DNA of 64,000 nt from Pedobacter ginsenosidimutans (GCF_001442625.1 NZ_LMZQ01000004.1:186001-250000), one strand, 5' to 3'. Positions 36,660-49,079 are shown, counted from the first letter of the stretch. The notes: a model not told the origin generated them from the letters alone. Program-made: numbers and translations.

Positions 36660-37523
36660 ATGAAAAAATCATATTTGGTATTACACTTCGCTGTAATACT
36701 TGCAGGCTTTACCGGCATATTCGGTAAACTCATATCCCTTAATGAAGGTCTTTTAGTTTGGTACAGGGTCTTTTTCTCCGCAATTATTTTATGGTTGGTT
36801 TTAAAACTATTTAAGGTAAAAACCGATATTAAACTAAACGGGAAGTTTAACATTTCGAAAATCGGGATGTTTATTACCGTTCACTGGGTATTTTTCTATG
36901 CCAGCATTAAATATTCGAATATCTCAGTCGGTGTGGTGTGCTACTGCTTAACCAGCTTTTTCACGGCAATTTTTGCTCCTCTCATTAACCGATATCGGTT
37001 TAATCTATCAGAAATATTATTAAGCTTGCTTACCCTGTTTGGAATCGCGCTTATTTTCCACTTCGATTCGTCCTATCAACTGGGTATCGGGTTAGGCGTA
37101 ATATCTTCTGCTTTTGCCGCGCTTTATACCGTTTATAACGAAAGACTGGTAAAGGTTTATGATAGTAGACTCATCAACTACTACCAGATGCTTGGCGGAA
37201 CAGTAGGCTTGGGTGTTTTACTCCCTATGTATCTACATTTCTTCCCTGTCGAAACCATAATCCCGAGTTTAAAAGATACAGGCTACCTCATTTTGCTGGC
37301 CTCTTTTTGTACAGTTGGCCTCTATGTTTTGTTTGCCGAATCTTTAAAGCGCATTTCTGCTTTTACGGTGAACCTCAGCTTTAATCTGGAACCCGTTTAT
37401 GCAATAATACTCGCCTTTATTTTTTTTAACGAGGGTAAAGAATTGAACCTGTCATTTTATATCGGTTTAGCTTTTGTAATGACTTCAGTGGTTTTACAAA
37501 CAGTGATTTCGATGAGGAAATAA
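36660..37523 (+). CDS. DMT-superfamily (EamA) transporter
   Basis: 287 residues with ten predicted transmembrane helices in two EamA repeats (about 5-135 and 150-284). Examples are LVLHFAVILAGFTGIFGKL, VVCYCLTSFFTAIFAPL, LIFHFDSSYQLGIGLGVISSAFAAL and NLEPVYAIILAFIFF. The second repeat has the typical ESLKRISAFTVNLSFNLEPVY motif. Inner-membrane exporter of metabolites such as amino acids; substrate unknown. A hairpin terminator follows, overlapping the end of the convergent gene. Confidence 0.92.
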   Translation: MKKSYLVLHFAVILAGFTGIFGKLISLNEGLLVWYRVFFSAIILWLVLKLFKVKTDIKLNGKFNISKIGMFITVHWVFFYASIKYSNISVGVVCYCLTSFFTAIFAPLINRYRFNLSEILLSLLTLFGIALIFHFDSSYQLGIGLGVISSAFAALYTVYNERLVKVYDSRLINYYQMLGGTVGLGVLLPMYLHFFPVETIIPSLKDTGYLILLASFCTVGLYVLFAESLKRISAFTVNLSFNLEPVYAIILAFIFFNEGKELNLSFYIGLAFVMTSVVLQTVISMRK

Positions 37524-37539
37524 ATTGAGGTTATCAATG

Positions 37540-40567
<3,028 letters not shown>

Positions 40568-41371
40568 ATGCAAAAGACAATTTTTATTACAGGAGCTTCT
40601 ACAGGTTTGGGAAATGCTGCTGCCAAATTATTTCAGCGCAAAGGTTGGAATGTAATTGCCACCATGCGCAACCCTGAAAAAGATACAGAATTAAGTGCAT
40701 TAAGCAACGTTACCGTACTTCCTTTGGATGTGACCGACCTTGCTCAGATCCAATCGACTGCAAAAAAAGCAATTGAACAAGGTGTAGATGTCGTATTTAA
40801 CAATGCTGGCTATGGCTTAATTGGCCCATTAGAAGCGCTGAGCGACGAACAGATCGTAAAACAACTTAACACAAATCTGTTGGGTGTAATCCGTGTTACG
40901 CAAGCATTCATTCCTTATTTCAGAGCAAAGAAAGAAGGTTTGTTTATCTCTACAACTTCTATCGGCGGATTAATCGCTTTCCCACTAGGCTCAACCTATC
41001 ATGCTACAAAATGGGCATTGGAAGGCTGGAGCGAAAGCATGGCTTTTGAGCTAAACACTTTTGGTGTCAACATCAAAACCGTATCGCCAGGTGGAATTGC
41101 AACAGATTTTTCGGGCCGCTCTTTAGAACTGGCAAGCAACGAAGATTATGATCCGATGGTACAAGCAATGATGGCGGGTTTTGGTTCAATGATGGAAACA
41201 GCTTCTTCTCCTGAGCAAATTGCTGCAGTTGTGTACGAAGCAGCTACAGATGGCAAAAACAAACTGCGCTACGTAGCTGGTGAAGATGCCAAGGCTTTAT
41301 ATGCACAGCGACTGGCACAGGGTGATGAAGCTTTCAGGGCCGATTTCGCCAAGGTATTTTTAGGTAATTAA
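40568..41371 (+). CDS. Short-chain dehydrogenase/reductase
   Basis: 267 residues, classical SDR: TGASTGLG nucleotide site at residues 7-14, NNAG, catalytic STTSIGG Ser and YHATK (YxxxK). The basic RNPEK after the second strand favours NADP(H). Cytoplasmic oxidoreductase of unknown substrate. An AraC-type regulator gene starts 59 bases downstream and may be co-transcribed or control this gene. Confidence 0.92.
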   Translation: MQKTIFITGASTGLGNAAAKLFQRKGWNVIATMRNPEKDTELSALSNVTVLPLDVTDLAQIQSTAKKAIEQGVDVVFNNAGYGLIGPLEALSDEQIVKQLNTNLLGVIRVTQAFIPYFRAKKEGLFISTTSIGGLIAFPLGSTYHATKWALEGWSESMAFELNTFGVNIKTVSPGGIATDFSGRSLELASNEDYDPMVQAMMAGFGSMMETASSPEQIAAVVYEAATDGKNKLRYVAGEDAKALYAQRLAQGDEAFRADFAKVFLGN

Positions 41372-41430
41372 TTACCGAGGGCAATGCAGCCCAATGATTT
41401 GTGTTGCCCTAATATTTGTACTTTTATATT

Positions 41431-42339
41431 ATGGAAAAGAAAGCCCCTTTACGCATTTCAACAATCTCTGAAATACATGCGTTGCTGCAGGTTCCCAAAC
41501 CTGTCCATCCGTTGATCAGTTTGGTCGATAATTCGCTGATGGTCACCGACACAGAAATGTTAGATCGTCCGTTTTTTTTCAACTTTTATAAGATTTCCTA
41601 TAAATATTCAACAACGGGCCGAATGGGCTATGGACAGGGTTATTACGACTTTAACGAGGGCGGTATGATGTTTACTTCACCAAACCAGTTGATTTCTGCC
41701 GATAATGAAGCTAAATATTACGGGGCTACACTTCTGTTCCATCCCGACCTCATTCGGAACTATCCGCTAGGATCGACCATAAAGAAATATGGTTTTTTCT
41801 CGTACGAAACCAATGAAGCATTATTTCTGTCAGACAAGGAGAAGAAAATAATTTTAGGACTATTCGATAATATTAATGAGGAACTGAACACTTCAATTGA
41901 TGAAATTAGCCAGGATGTGTTGGTGTCTTACATCGAAGTGTTGCTCAATTATAGCAATCGTTTTTACAAACGTCAGTTTATTACCCGAAAGGTGGTGAAT
42001 AATGATGTACTGACTAAAGTAGAGCACTTATTGGAGGATTATTTTACTGATGAAAAATCTTTGGTTAACGGATTGCCAACAGTTGAATATCTGGCCGCAG
42101 AAGCAAACCTTTCGCCACGTTATTTAAGCGATATGCTCAGGGCTTTGACTGGACAAAATACCCAGCAACTTATTCACGAAAAGTTAGTTGAAAAAGCAAA
42201 AGAAAAACTTTCGACGACTGAATTGTCGGTGAGTGAAATTGCCTACCAGCTAGGTTTTGAGCATCCACAATCATTCAGTAAGTTTTTTAAAACAAAGACG
42301 CATTTATCTCCCCTGGAGTTTAGGCATTCTTTTAATTAG
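41431..42339 (+). CDS. AraC-family transcriptional regulator
   Basis: 302 residues from ATG 41431; an in-frame start 15 bases earlier is less likely. The N-terminal cupin-like sensor (about 1-180) precedes two helix-turn-helix motifs near the C-terminus (LAAEANLSPRYLSDMLRALTGQNTQQLIHEK and SVSEIAYQLGFEHPQSFSKFFKTKTHLSP). It follows the SDR gene and is likely its regulator, as in many AraC-SDR pairs (inference). Ligand unknown. Confidence 0.92.
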   Translation: MEKKAPLRISTISEIHALLQVPKPVHPLISLVDNSLMVTDTEMLDRPFFFNFYKISYKYSTTGRMGYGQGYYDFNEGGMMFTSPNQLISADNEAKYYGATLLFHPDLIRNYPLGSTIKKYGFFSYETNEALFLSDKEKKIILGLFDNINEELNTSIDEISQDVLVSYIEVLLNYSNRFYKRQFITRKVVNNDVLTKVEHLLEDYFTDEKSLVNGLPTVEYLAAEANLSPRYLSDMLRALTGQNTQQLIHEKLVEKAKEKLSTTELSVSEIAYQLGFEHPQSFSKFFKTKTHLSPLEFRHSFN

Positions 42340-42357
42340 AACTGGGTTGGATCTAAA

Positions 42358-42443
<86 letters not shown>

Positions 42444-42445
42444 GG

Positions 42446-42688
42446 TTATATGATGTTATTTTGTTTCAAATAAATGTAGCCATTTACAGACTTATAATAT
42501 TGTTCTCTTCTAAAAGCTTCACTTCTTGAATTAAATTCTTCAAAAAAGTGAATGATGAAAGGGCGCCTAGCTTTCGTCGATTTTACATCTCCCTTACTAT
42601 GTTTGATTAATCTTATTTCCAGGTTTTCAGTACTCCCATAATAGTACTTCCCATCTTTCTCGCTTTTCAAAATATAACTATAAAACAT
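42446..42688 (-). CDS. GIY-YIG nuclease family protein
   Basis: 80 residues, the whole being one GIY-YIG domain. YSYILKSEKDGKYYYGST contains the two-strand core (the GIY is changed to YSY and YIG to YYG). The conserved Arg lies in LEIRLIKHSKG, and the metal-binding Glu in SEAFRREQYYKS. Small stand-alone proteins of this group are common in Bacteroidota. Unusually, it is wedged between a broken and an intact copy of the same tRNA. The stop codon almost touches the tRNA, so they may share a transcript. Confidence 0.88.
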   Translation of the reverse strand: MFYSYILKSEKDGKYYYGSTENLEIRLIKHSKGDVKSTKARRPFIIHFFEEFNSRSEAFRREQYYKSVNGYIYLKQNNII

Positions 42689-42729
42689 AATTATCTTTTA
42701 TTGCACAAAGATTAATTTATTAGCCCCTA

Positions 42730-42789
42730 CTTTCCAAGCGTGCTCGATCAACACTCCCCATAGGGGTCCTGTGGACTGACACCTCTCCG
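42730..42789 (-). pseudogene. Fragment of a tRNA-Ser 5' half with an internal insertion
   Basis: On the minus strand it opens with GGAGAGGTGTCAG (identical to the intact tRNA 5' end). It then has about 20 foreign bases including the palindrome CCCCTATGGGG, resumes with AGTGTTGATCGAGCACG, and breaks off after TTGGAAAG at the anticodon loop. The 3' half (variable and T arms) is absent, so it cannot make a tRNA. Confidence 0.85.
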
Positions 42790-42821
42790 TGCTGGATTGC
42801 AAAAGTATATTTTTTATTGGT

Positions 42822-42859
42822 AAAAAAAATGCTCCCGATTAAAATCAGGAGCATTTTTA
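42822..42859 (-). terminator. Terminator of pyk
   Basis: AATGCTCCCGATT and ATCAGGAGCATTT form a stem with one mismatch. On the minus strand it is followed by a run of eight T. It lies about 20 bases past the pyk stop. Confidence 0.88.
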
Positions 42860-42875
42860 AATATGATATTAGAAA

Positions 42876-44306
42876 TTAATCTATAACCGTAATTTTTAAC
42901 ATGTTGGTTTTACCTTTTGCTTCCATTGGAATGGCAGCAGTATTGATAATGATATCACCTTGTTTAACCAGTTTCTTACTTTTCAAGAATTCGTTAACCT
43001 CGATAATGGTGTTATCGGTACTTTCCCACTTATCGTAATAAAAACCTCTTACACCCCAAAGTAAACTTACCGCATTTAATAATGCTCTGTTGCTGGTAAA
43101 AATAAAGGTTAAAGCTTCCGGACGGTGACTTGAGATTTCGAAAGCAGTGTAACCGCTTAAAGTCATCGATACAATACCTACCGCGTTAGTTTGTTTCGCT
43201 AAGAAACAAGCTGAATCGCAAATGGCATCACTTAAGAAAGATGGCGATTTTGGTTTTAAAAATTTATCAGGATTGAAAGGATAGTTGTTCTGCTCAATGT
43301 TCTGGATAATTTTTTGCATGGTTTCGATCACGATCAACGGAAATTCACCAACTGAAGTTTCGCCGCTTAACATTACTGCGTCAGCGCCATCTAAAACAGA
43401 ATTCGCCACATCATTCACCTCTGCACGTGTTGGGCGAGGTGTAGTGATCATACTCTCTAACATTTGTGTCGCCACAATTACAGGTTTAGAAGCTGCTCTA
43501 CATTTAGCAACGATCATTTTTTGTAATAATGGAACTTCTTCCATCGGACATTCAACACCTAAATCGCCACGGGCAACCATAATACCATCGGTTACCGCAA
43601 TAATCTCGTCGATATTGGCAATGGCTTCTGGTTTTTCGATTTTGGCAATTACACGGGCTGTTTTACCACGTTCTGCTATAATTTTTTTAAGTTCGATAAT
43701 ATCTTCTGCCTTACGCACGAAAGATAAACCGATCCATTCTACATCATTTTCTAAAACAAATTCTAAGTTTTCGCGGTCTTCTGGTGTTAATGAAGGAATA
43801 GAAACTTTAGTATTTGGAAGGTTTACACCTTTTCTTGAAGTTAAAATACCACCGTGAACAATCTCACAAACTACTTCATCCTTTAAGTTGGTAGAAATCA
43901 CTTTCATTTGAAGCTTTCCATCATCCAAAAGGATAATTTCGCCCGCCTGAACATCCTGAGGGAAGTTTTGGTAAGTGATGTAAATACGTTCTTCGTTACC
44001 AATACATTCGTTAGTAGTAATTACGGTAGTTTTACCATTGATCAGGTTAATGCCACCTTCTTTTACTAAACCGATACGGATTTTAGGACCTTGTAAATCG
44101 GCAAGGATACCTACATTATAATCGTATTTTTTGTTTAAATCGCGGATGGTATCCAAAACCGCCTGGTGATCTGCTTGTGATCCGTGCGAAAAGTTTAAGC
44201 GGCAAACATCTAAACCTGCGTTAAACATACTATATAATACATCTGGTTTTGCTGATGCAGGCCCAAGCGTGGCAACAATTTTAGTTCTCGAATGAAAAGG
44301 TTTCAT
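42876..44306 (-). CDS. pyk: Pyruvate kinase
   Basis: 476 residues. KIVATLGPAS at the start, RLNFSHGS, the Mg/K-binding IAKIEKPEAIANIDEIIAVTDGIMVARGDLGVE signature and the catalytic TRAEVNDVANSVLDGADAVMLSGETSVG are all present. It converts PEP and ADP to pyruvate and ATP in glycolysis. The length fits the family, including the C-terminal domain (about 360-476). It follows the IPExxxVDY gene on the same strand, a pairing common in Bacteroidota, with 147 bases between them. Confidence 0.97.
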   Translation of the reverse strand: MKPFHSRTKIVATLGPASAKPDVLYSMFNAGLDVCRLNFSHGSQADHQAVLDTIRDLNKKYDYNVGILADLQGPKIRIGLVKEGGINLINGKTTVITTNECIGNEERIYITYQNFPQDVQAGEIILLDDGKLQMKVISTNLKDEVVCEIVHGGILTSRKGVNLPNTKVSIPSLTPEDRENLEFVLENDVEWIGLSFVRKAEDIIELKKIIAERGKTARVIAKIEKPEAIANIDEIIAVTDGIMVARGDLGVECPMEEVPLLQKMIVAKCRAASKPVIVATQMLESMITTPRPTRAEVNDVANSVLDGADAVMLSGETSVGEFPLIVIETMQKIIQNIEQNNYPFNPDKFLKPKSPSFLSDAICDSACFLAKQTNAVGIVSMTLSGYTAFEISSHRPEALTFIFTSNRALLNAVSLLWGVRGFYYDKWESTDNTIIEVNEFLKSKKLVKQGDIIINTAAIPMEAKGKTNMLKITVID

Positions 44307-44453
44307 TTAATTAATTGATTTTAGCAATGCAGTTTAAAGCATTAATTATTATCTAAAATAATCAAACTGCATCAAATTTTATATATTTTGTTCTTTTGTT
44401 CTTTGTTTGTAACCGTCAAATATAGTGTATTTAATACACCAAGTATATAATTT

Positions 44454-44873
44454 TTATATTACCAAATTCTCACGGCTCTTTAACTTGGTCGGATCTATCT
44501 TTGCAGCCACCTGTATATCAGGCAGTTTATTTAAACCGTTGATTAAATAATCTAAATCTTCCTTATCAATAAATTCTTTAATAATAATAAAAAAATCTAC
44601 CTTGTTCATCTCCGGAATTAGAAAACCATCGCTGCTTTTATTGCAAATTAAGTAGTATTCTACCTCACCTTGCTCTACAAAAAAGTAATATTTCGAGAAA
44701 GACCAGGCTGGTTCGTCGATATTAAAAAATATTTCATGATCTTCTATTTTTTCAAATTGAGTATTTAACCGGGTATTAATTTTGTGGCAAAGCACATAGT
44801 CTTTTAAAGGTGCTGTGATCGCAATTAGTATAAAATCAAGGTCTAAGGTAAGTTTTAGGTAAGTCTTATTCAA
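44454..44873 (-). CDS. IPExxxVDY-family protein
   Basis: 139 residues with the namesake motif LIPEMNKVDFF at about residues 90-100. Soluble, no signal peptide. The family is restricted to Bacteroidota and lies next to pyk and the acpP-fabF-rnc cluster in many of their genomes. Function unknown; the constant neighbourhood hints at a link to central metabolism or lipid synthesis. Confidence 0.9.
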   Translation of the reverse strand: MNKTYLKLTLDLDFILIAITAPLKDYVLCHKINTRLNTQFEKIEDHEIFFNIDEPAWSFSKYYFFVEQGEVEYYLICNKSSDGFLIPEMNKVDFFIIIKEFIDKEDLDYLINGLNKLPDIQVAAKIDPTKLKSRENLVI

Positions 44874-44967
44874 AGCGAAATAAATTATTTACAGAACGAA
44901 ATTAAAAAACTAATTCTATATTCGCTGTGTTATTGAGATACCAAAATTACGTATCGAAATAAAAACA

Positions 44968-44998
44968 TTTGAAAATTGTAAGAATTTATTTTTCTTTG
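44968..44998 (+). promoter_or_regulatory. Probable promoter of acpP-fabF-rnc
   Basis: TTTG (44968-44971) and TTTCTTTG (44991-44998), 19 bases apart, approximate the -33 and -7 elements. This would give a leader of about 27 bases before ATG 45032. Confidence 0.5.
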
Positions 44999-45031
44999 CA
45001 CAGAATTATTTAACCATTAAATTATAAAATT

Positions 45032-45268
45032 ATGTCTGATATTGCTTCAAGAGTTAAGGCTATTATCGTAGAAAAACTAGGTGTTGACGAAAGCGAAGTT
45101 ACGCCAGAGGCTTCATTCACCAACGATTTAGGTGCAGATTCTTTAGATACCGTAGAATTGATTATGGAATTTGAAAAAGAATTCAATGTAGCTATTCCTG
45201 ATGATCAGGCTGAAACCATCGGTACAGTTGGTCAAGCGATTGCTTATTTGGAAAAAAACGTTAAATAG
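45032..45268 (+). CDS. acpP: Acyl carrier protein
   Basis: 78 residues, very acidic, with the phosphopantetheine site DSL in [18 protein letters not shown] (Ser at about residue 38). It carries growing fatty acids on a 4'-phosphopantetheine arm. The next gene, fabF, starts 21 bases downstream, the classical order. Confidence 0.98.
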   Translation: MSDIASRVKAIIVEKLGVDESEVTPEASFTNDLGADSLDTVELIMEFEKEFNVAIPDDQAETIGTVGQAIAYLEKNVK

Positions 45269-45289
45269 AATTACGCTTTTTCAGTATAA

Positions 45290-46543
45290 ATGGAATTAAA
45301 AAGAGTAGTAGTAACAGGGTTGGGTGCGCTCACTCCTATAGGCAATAATGTTCCCGATTTTTGGGAAGGATTGACTAACGGGGTGAGTGGCGCTGCTCCT
45401 ATTAAGGGTTTTGATACTGAAAAGTTCAAAACCAAATTCGCATGCGAGGTTAAAAATTTTAATCCGGAAGACTTTTTGGAGAAAAAAGAAGCCCGCAAGC
45501 TAGATCCGTTTGTACAATATGCTCTTGTAGCAACAGATGAGGCTGTGAAGGATGGTGGTTTTGATTTTGAAAAATTAGATACCAACCGGATCGGTGTAAT
45601 CTGGGGCGCGGGCATAGGTGGGTTGAAAACTTTCCTGGATGAAATTTCGAATTTTGCCAAGGGAGATGGTACGCCAAGATACAATCCATTTTTTATCCCT
45701 AAAATGATTATTGATATTGCTCCAGGGCATATCTCGATCAAATACGGCTTACGTGGGCCAAATTTTGCAACCGTTTCGGCATGTGCTTCTTCAACAAACG
45801 CAATGATTGATGCATTTAACTATATCCGCTTGGGTATGGCTGATGTAATTATCAGTGGCGGTTCTGAAGCGATCATTAACGAAGCGGGTATGGGTGGTTT
45901 TAATGCCATGCATGCATTATCAACACGTAATGAAGATCCGGCAACAGCATCACGTCCTTTTGATAAAGACCGTGACGGTTTCGTAGCCGGTGAAGGTGCT
46001 GGAACGATTATTTTAGAAGAACTTGAACATGCAAAAGCAAGAGGTGCAAAAATTTATGCAGAGCTTGTTGGCGGCGGAATGAGTGCCGATGCTAATCACA
46101 TCACTGCACCGCATCCTGAAGGTTTAGGCGCTAGAATGGTAATGACCAATGCACTAAAAGATGCTGGTTTAACAACTGCTGATATAGATTATATCAATGT
46201 ACACGGTACTTCTACACCTCTTGGTGATATTAGTGAAACCAAAGCCATTGGTACATTATTTGGTGAGGATGCTTATCGTTTAAACATCAGCTCAACCAAA
46301 TCGATGACTGGCCACCTTTTGGGTGCAGCTGGAGCTATTGAGGCTATTGCAGCAATTCTTTCTGTTAAAAATGATATTGTTCCTCCAACAATCAATCACT
46401 TTACAGATGATCCTGCATTTGACCCTAAATTGAATTTTACTTTTAACAAAGCGCAAAAACGTACCGTTAGGGCTGCTTTAAGTAATACATTCGGTTTTGG
46501 CGGCCATAATGCTTCTGTTATTTTTAAGAAATACGAAGATTAA
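45290..46543 (+). CDS. fabF: 3-oxoacyl-ACP synthase II
   Basis: 417 residues, thiolase fold. The catalytic Cys is in VSACASSTNA, His in VHGTSTPLGD and His in KSMTGHLLGAAGA, with the C-terminal NTFGFGGHNASVIF. It condenses malonyl-ACP with acyl-ACP in chain elongation, and in many bacteria it also governs the thermal response of cis-unsaturated fatty acids. It follows acpP directly, and is followed by rnc. Confidence 0.97.
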   Translation: MELKRVVVTGLGALTPIGNNVPDFWEGLTNGVSGAAPIKGFDTEKFKTKFACEVKNFNPEDFLEKKEARKLDPFVQYALVATDEAVKDGGFDFEKLDTNRIGVIWGAGIGGLKTFLDEISNFAKGDGTPRYNPFFIPKMIIDIAPGHISIKYGLRGPNFATVSACASSTNAMIDAFNYIRLGMADVIISGGSEAIINEAGMGGFNAMHALSTRNEDPATASRPFDKDRDGFVAGEGAGTIILEELEHAKARGAKIYAELVGGGMSADANHITAPHPEGLGARMVMTNALKDAGLTTADIDYINVHGTSTPLGDISETKAIGTLFGEDAYRLNISSTKSMTGHLLGAAGAIEAIAAILSVKNDIVPPTINHFTDDPAFDPKLNFTFNKAQKRTVRAALSNTFGFGGHNASVIFKKYED

Positions 46544-46638
46544 TTTAAAACAGCCCTGCTATATAATTTTGTATGCTAATTAAAAATAGATAACTTAGTT
46601 AAATATGCTAATTAGCCGTTAATTGTGTTATTTATTTA

Positions 46639-47367
46639 ATGCCGATATTAAAATTATATAAACTTTACCTCTCTCCCGAAAAGGAGTTTGTTAAAAAGCT
46701 GAAAAACATTTTAGGCTTTGTTCCAGGCAATGTTACGCTCTATAAAATGGCGTTCAGGCATCGTTCTGTAGCAAAAGTTTTAAAAAATGGAAGCAGGAGC
46801 AGCAACGAACGTTTAGAATTTTTAGGCGATGCTGTTCTGGGTTCAGTGATAGCAGAACTGCTGTTTAAACATTATCCCTACAAAGAAGAAGGTTTTTTAA
46901 CCGAAATGCGTTCGAAGATTGTAAACAGGGCTAATTTAAATCAGCTGGCAAAGAAAATTGGTTTTGATAAGCTTATTCAGTTCGATCAGCGTTCGGTGAG
47001 TATACAAACCAAACACAATTCTATGCTGGGCGATGCTTTTGAAGCCATAGTGGGTGCCATCTACATGGATAAGGGCTACAACTTTACCAAAGAATTTCTA
47101 CTGCGCAGGATTGTAAAACCTCATATCGATATTCACACCTTAGAACTTACAGAAACCAATTTCAAAAGTAAACTGATCGAATGGTGCCAGCGCCATGGTA
47201 AGGATGTAATGTTCGAACTGGCAGAAAATGGTGAAGGCGAAAGCGCCAAATTATTTACCATTAGTGCTGTAGTAGAAGGCGAAAAAGTGGGTACCGGACG
47301 GGATTATAACAAGAAAAATGCTGAAAAACTAGCAGCAGAGAAGGCTTGCGAAGCGTTGAGTATATAA
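46639..47367 (+). CDS. rnc: Ribonuclease III
   Basis: 242 residues. The RNase III signature NERLEFLGDAVLGSVIAE (near 55-72) and the second acidic site (LGDAFEAIVGAIYMDKG, near 130-146) form the two-metal centre. A double-stranded RNA-binding domain closes the chain (about 170-240, FTISAVVEGEKVGTGRDYNKKNAEKLAAEKA). It processes rRNA precursors and other duplex RNA. Last gene of acpP-fabF-rnc. Confidence 0.96.
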   Translation: MPILKLYKLYLSPEKEFVKKLKNILGFVPGNVTLYKMAFRHRSVAKVLKNGSRSSNERLEFLGDAVLGSVIAELLFKHYPYKEEGFLTEMRSKIVNRANLNQLAKKIGFDKLIQFDQRSVSIQTKHNSMLGDAFEAIVGAIYMDKGYNFTKEFLLRRIVKPHIDIHTLELTETNFKSKLIEWCQRHGKDVMFELAENGEGESAKLFTISAVVEGEKVGTGRDYNKKNAEKLAAEKACEALSI

Positions 47368-47485
47368 AAAGTTCACTGGTTCAATTGTTATTGGTTCATT
47401 GGGCTGGAATATCAACAGGTTAATTGTATAACTGTCTGCATGAGTTAGTGCTTCGTACCTCCGACATCGGACTCCCGACTAAAGC

Positions 47486-48196
47486 CTACTTTCCCTTCCC
47501 TAACGTATCCGTAAATTTCTTCGAAGACTCTTTAATGTATTTAATGTAATCGTAACTGTTCCAGTATTGAGCCTTATCAAATTCCGGACGACAGTTTAAC
47601 ATGTATTTCTCTAAGGTATCGCCTCTCAATTCGGTATTGTTTTTAATAATACTCTGGTTGAAGTATACATCTATCTGCGATTGTTTGATTTCATTATCGG
47701 CATACCTGCCAAATCTCCGTGCATTTTTAGGATCAGTGCCAAATAAGTTATATAGTGCATTTAACGGACTGAATATAGCAGACAAAACGGTTGTTTTACC
47801 ACCATTATATACACCCTTATTCTTAAATTCGCGTTTAATTTCGTCCAGATCCTCTTTTTTGGTATTTCCCCTTATGGTAACATCGGCTAGCGTAGTACTT
47901 CCTCTGACCAGATAAATTACCAGATCTTTTTCACTGTTTACCACCACACGCTGATCGATCAGATCCCTTTTAATTACCAGCAGCGTATCGCCGATTCTGG
48001 CTTTTAACTGGAACATACCGATATCATTACTGCCCACGCCAATTCCTGTACGCAGGTTGGTAATTTCGGATAAGGCAATCCTGATATTCGAACCTTTTTC
48101 GATCACCACACCTTTCACAATAAAATCCTGTGCCTTTGCGAAGAAGCTGATTGAGGTAAAAACGAAGAGTATAATGGCAAATTTAAAGTATTTCAT
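47486..48196 (-). CDS. Secreted protein with carboxypeptidase-regulatory-like domain, paralogue B
   Basis: 236 residues, signal peptide ending FAKAQ. The regulatory-like beta-sandwich (about 23-110, VKGVVIEKGSNIRIALSEITNLRTG, SNDIGMFQLKARIGDTLL) is followed by a Lys/Asp-rich helical part (SQIDVYFNQSIIKNN, YDYIKYIKESSKKFTDTL). It is clearly homologous along its whole length to the gene directly upstream, so the pair arose by tandem duplication. Stand-alone domains of this type are usually periplasmic; function unknown. Only six bases separate the two, so they are co-transcribed. Confidence 0.8.
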   Translation of the reverse strand: MKYFKFAIILFVFTSISFFAKAQDFIVKGVVIEKGSNIRIALSEITNLRTGIGVGSNDIGMFQLKARIGDTLLVIKRDLIDQRVVVNSEKDLVIYLVRGSTTLADVTIRGNTKKEDLDEIKREFKNKGVYNGGKTTVLSAIFSPLNALYNLFGTDPKNARRFGRYADNEIKQSQIDVYFNQSIIKNNTELRGDTLEKYMLNCRPEFDKAQYWNSYDYIKYIKESSKKFTDTLGKGK

Positions 48197-48202
48197 GGTG
48201 TG

Positions 48203-48919
48203 TTAATTTGTATGTTTCAAAGTATCGGTATATTTCTTAGCCGATTCTTTGATGTATTTAACAGCATCGTAATTGCTCCAATTAATGGTCATGCTGCGTG
48301 TGGGGTAATAATCTAGCAAAAATTTGTCCAGATCTTTTCCTGTTAATGTAGTATTGTTCGAGACTAAACTTTTATTAAAAAATTTATCTACCTCGATTAA
48401 GCTCAGCTCCTTTTTATAATAACGGTTAAAATTACGCGCTCTTGCCGGTGTTTTTCCAAAAAGCTCATAAAAAAAAGTTATCGGACTTCCACCAAATGGA
48501 TTTAATAAAATTAAAGGCGGTTTACCCGCATAAAATGAACCATTTCGTTTCAGATCACTTTTTATGCTTTCCATTTCCTGCTTTTTGGTCTGCCCTTTAA
48601 CTGTAACCTCATCTAACATAGTACTTCCTCTGATCAGATAAACAACCAGGTCATCGTCTGTTTTAACCACCACTTTTTGCTCATTCAGGTTCCTTTTTTG
48701 AATTAATAGCGTATCGCCAATCCGGGTATTTAACTGAAACATGCCAATATCGTTACTTGTTGCACCCATTTTACTACGTATGTTGGTAATCCCAGCCAAA
48801 GCAATCCGCACATTTGAACCTTTTTCAATTACAACACCTTTAAGTACAAAATCCTGAGCCTTTATTTTTAAGCCCTGTATTAAGATGAACAATAGAGGAA
48901 TAATTTTCAAATGCTTCAT
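48203..48919 (-). CDS. Secreted protein with carboxypeptidase-regulatory-like domain, paralogue A
   Basis: 238 residues from the ATG at 48917-48919; the earlier in-frame start is a TTG. Signal peptide ends IKAQ. It shares VLKGVVIEKGSNVRIALAGITN, SNDIGMFQLNTRIGDTLL, LIRGSTMLDEVTVKGQTKKQ and a C-terminal YIKESAKKYTDTL with its downstream copy. The middle (about 135-160) differs most, with a GKPPLILLNPFGGSP hydrophobic patch. Function unknown. Confidence 0.8.
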   Translation of the reverse strand: MKHLKIIPLLFILIQGLKIKAQDFVLKGVVIEKGSNVRIALAGITNIRSKMGATSNDIGMFQLNTRIGDTLLIQKRNLNEQKVVVKTDDDLVVYLIRGSTMLDEVTVKGQTKKQEMESIKSDLKRNGSFYAGKPPLILLNPFGGSPITFFYELFGKTPARARNFNRYYKKELSLIEVDKFFNKSLVSNNTTLTGKDLDKFLLDYYPTRSMTINWSNYDAVKYIKESAKKYTDTLKHTN

Positions 48920-49079
48920 CGCGTTAAATGGCAAATTAAATTATCTGGTAGCGCAAATTGGTTTTCTATTTTAACAGCAGATCGGTTCTGTTGTTTGTTT
49001 TCTGCCCTAATTGTTACATCTTGACCAAAAAACTAATTTATCATTCCTTAATGAAGGGAAATACTTTCCTATCTACCGA

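Noticed and set aside
43285..43857. 190-codon frame antisense to pyk
   Set aside because: It lies wholly within the conserved pyruvate kinase gene, has no domain and no promoter; codon bias of pyk keeps the other strand open.
45271..45741. 156-codon frame antisense to fabF
   Set aside because: Shadow of the fabF N-terminal region, no independent support.
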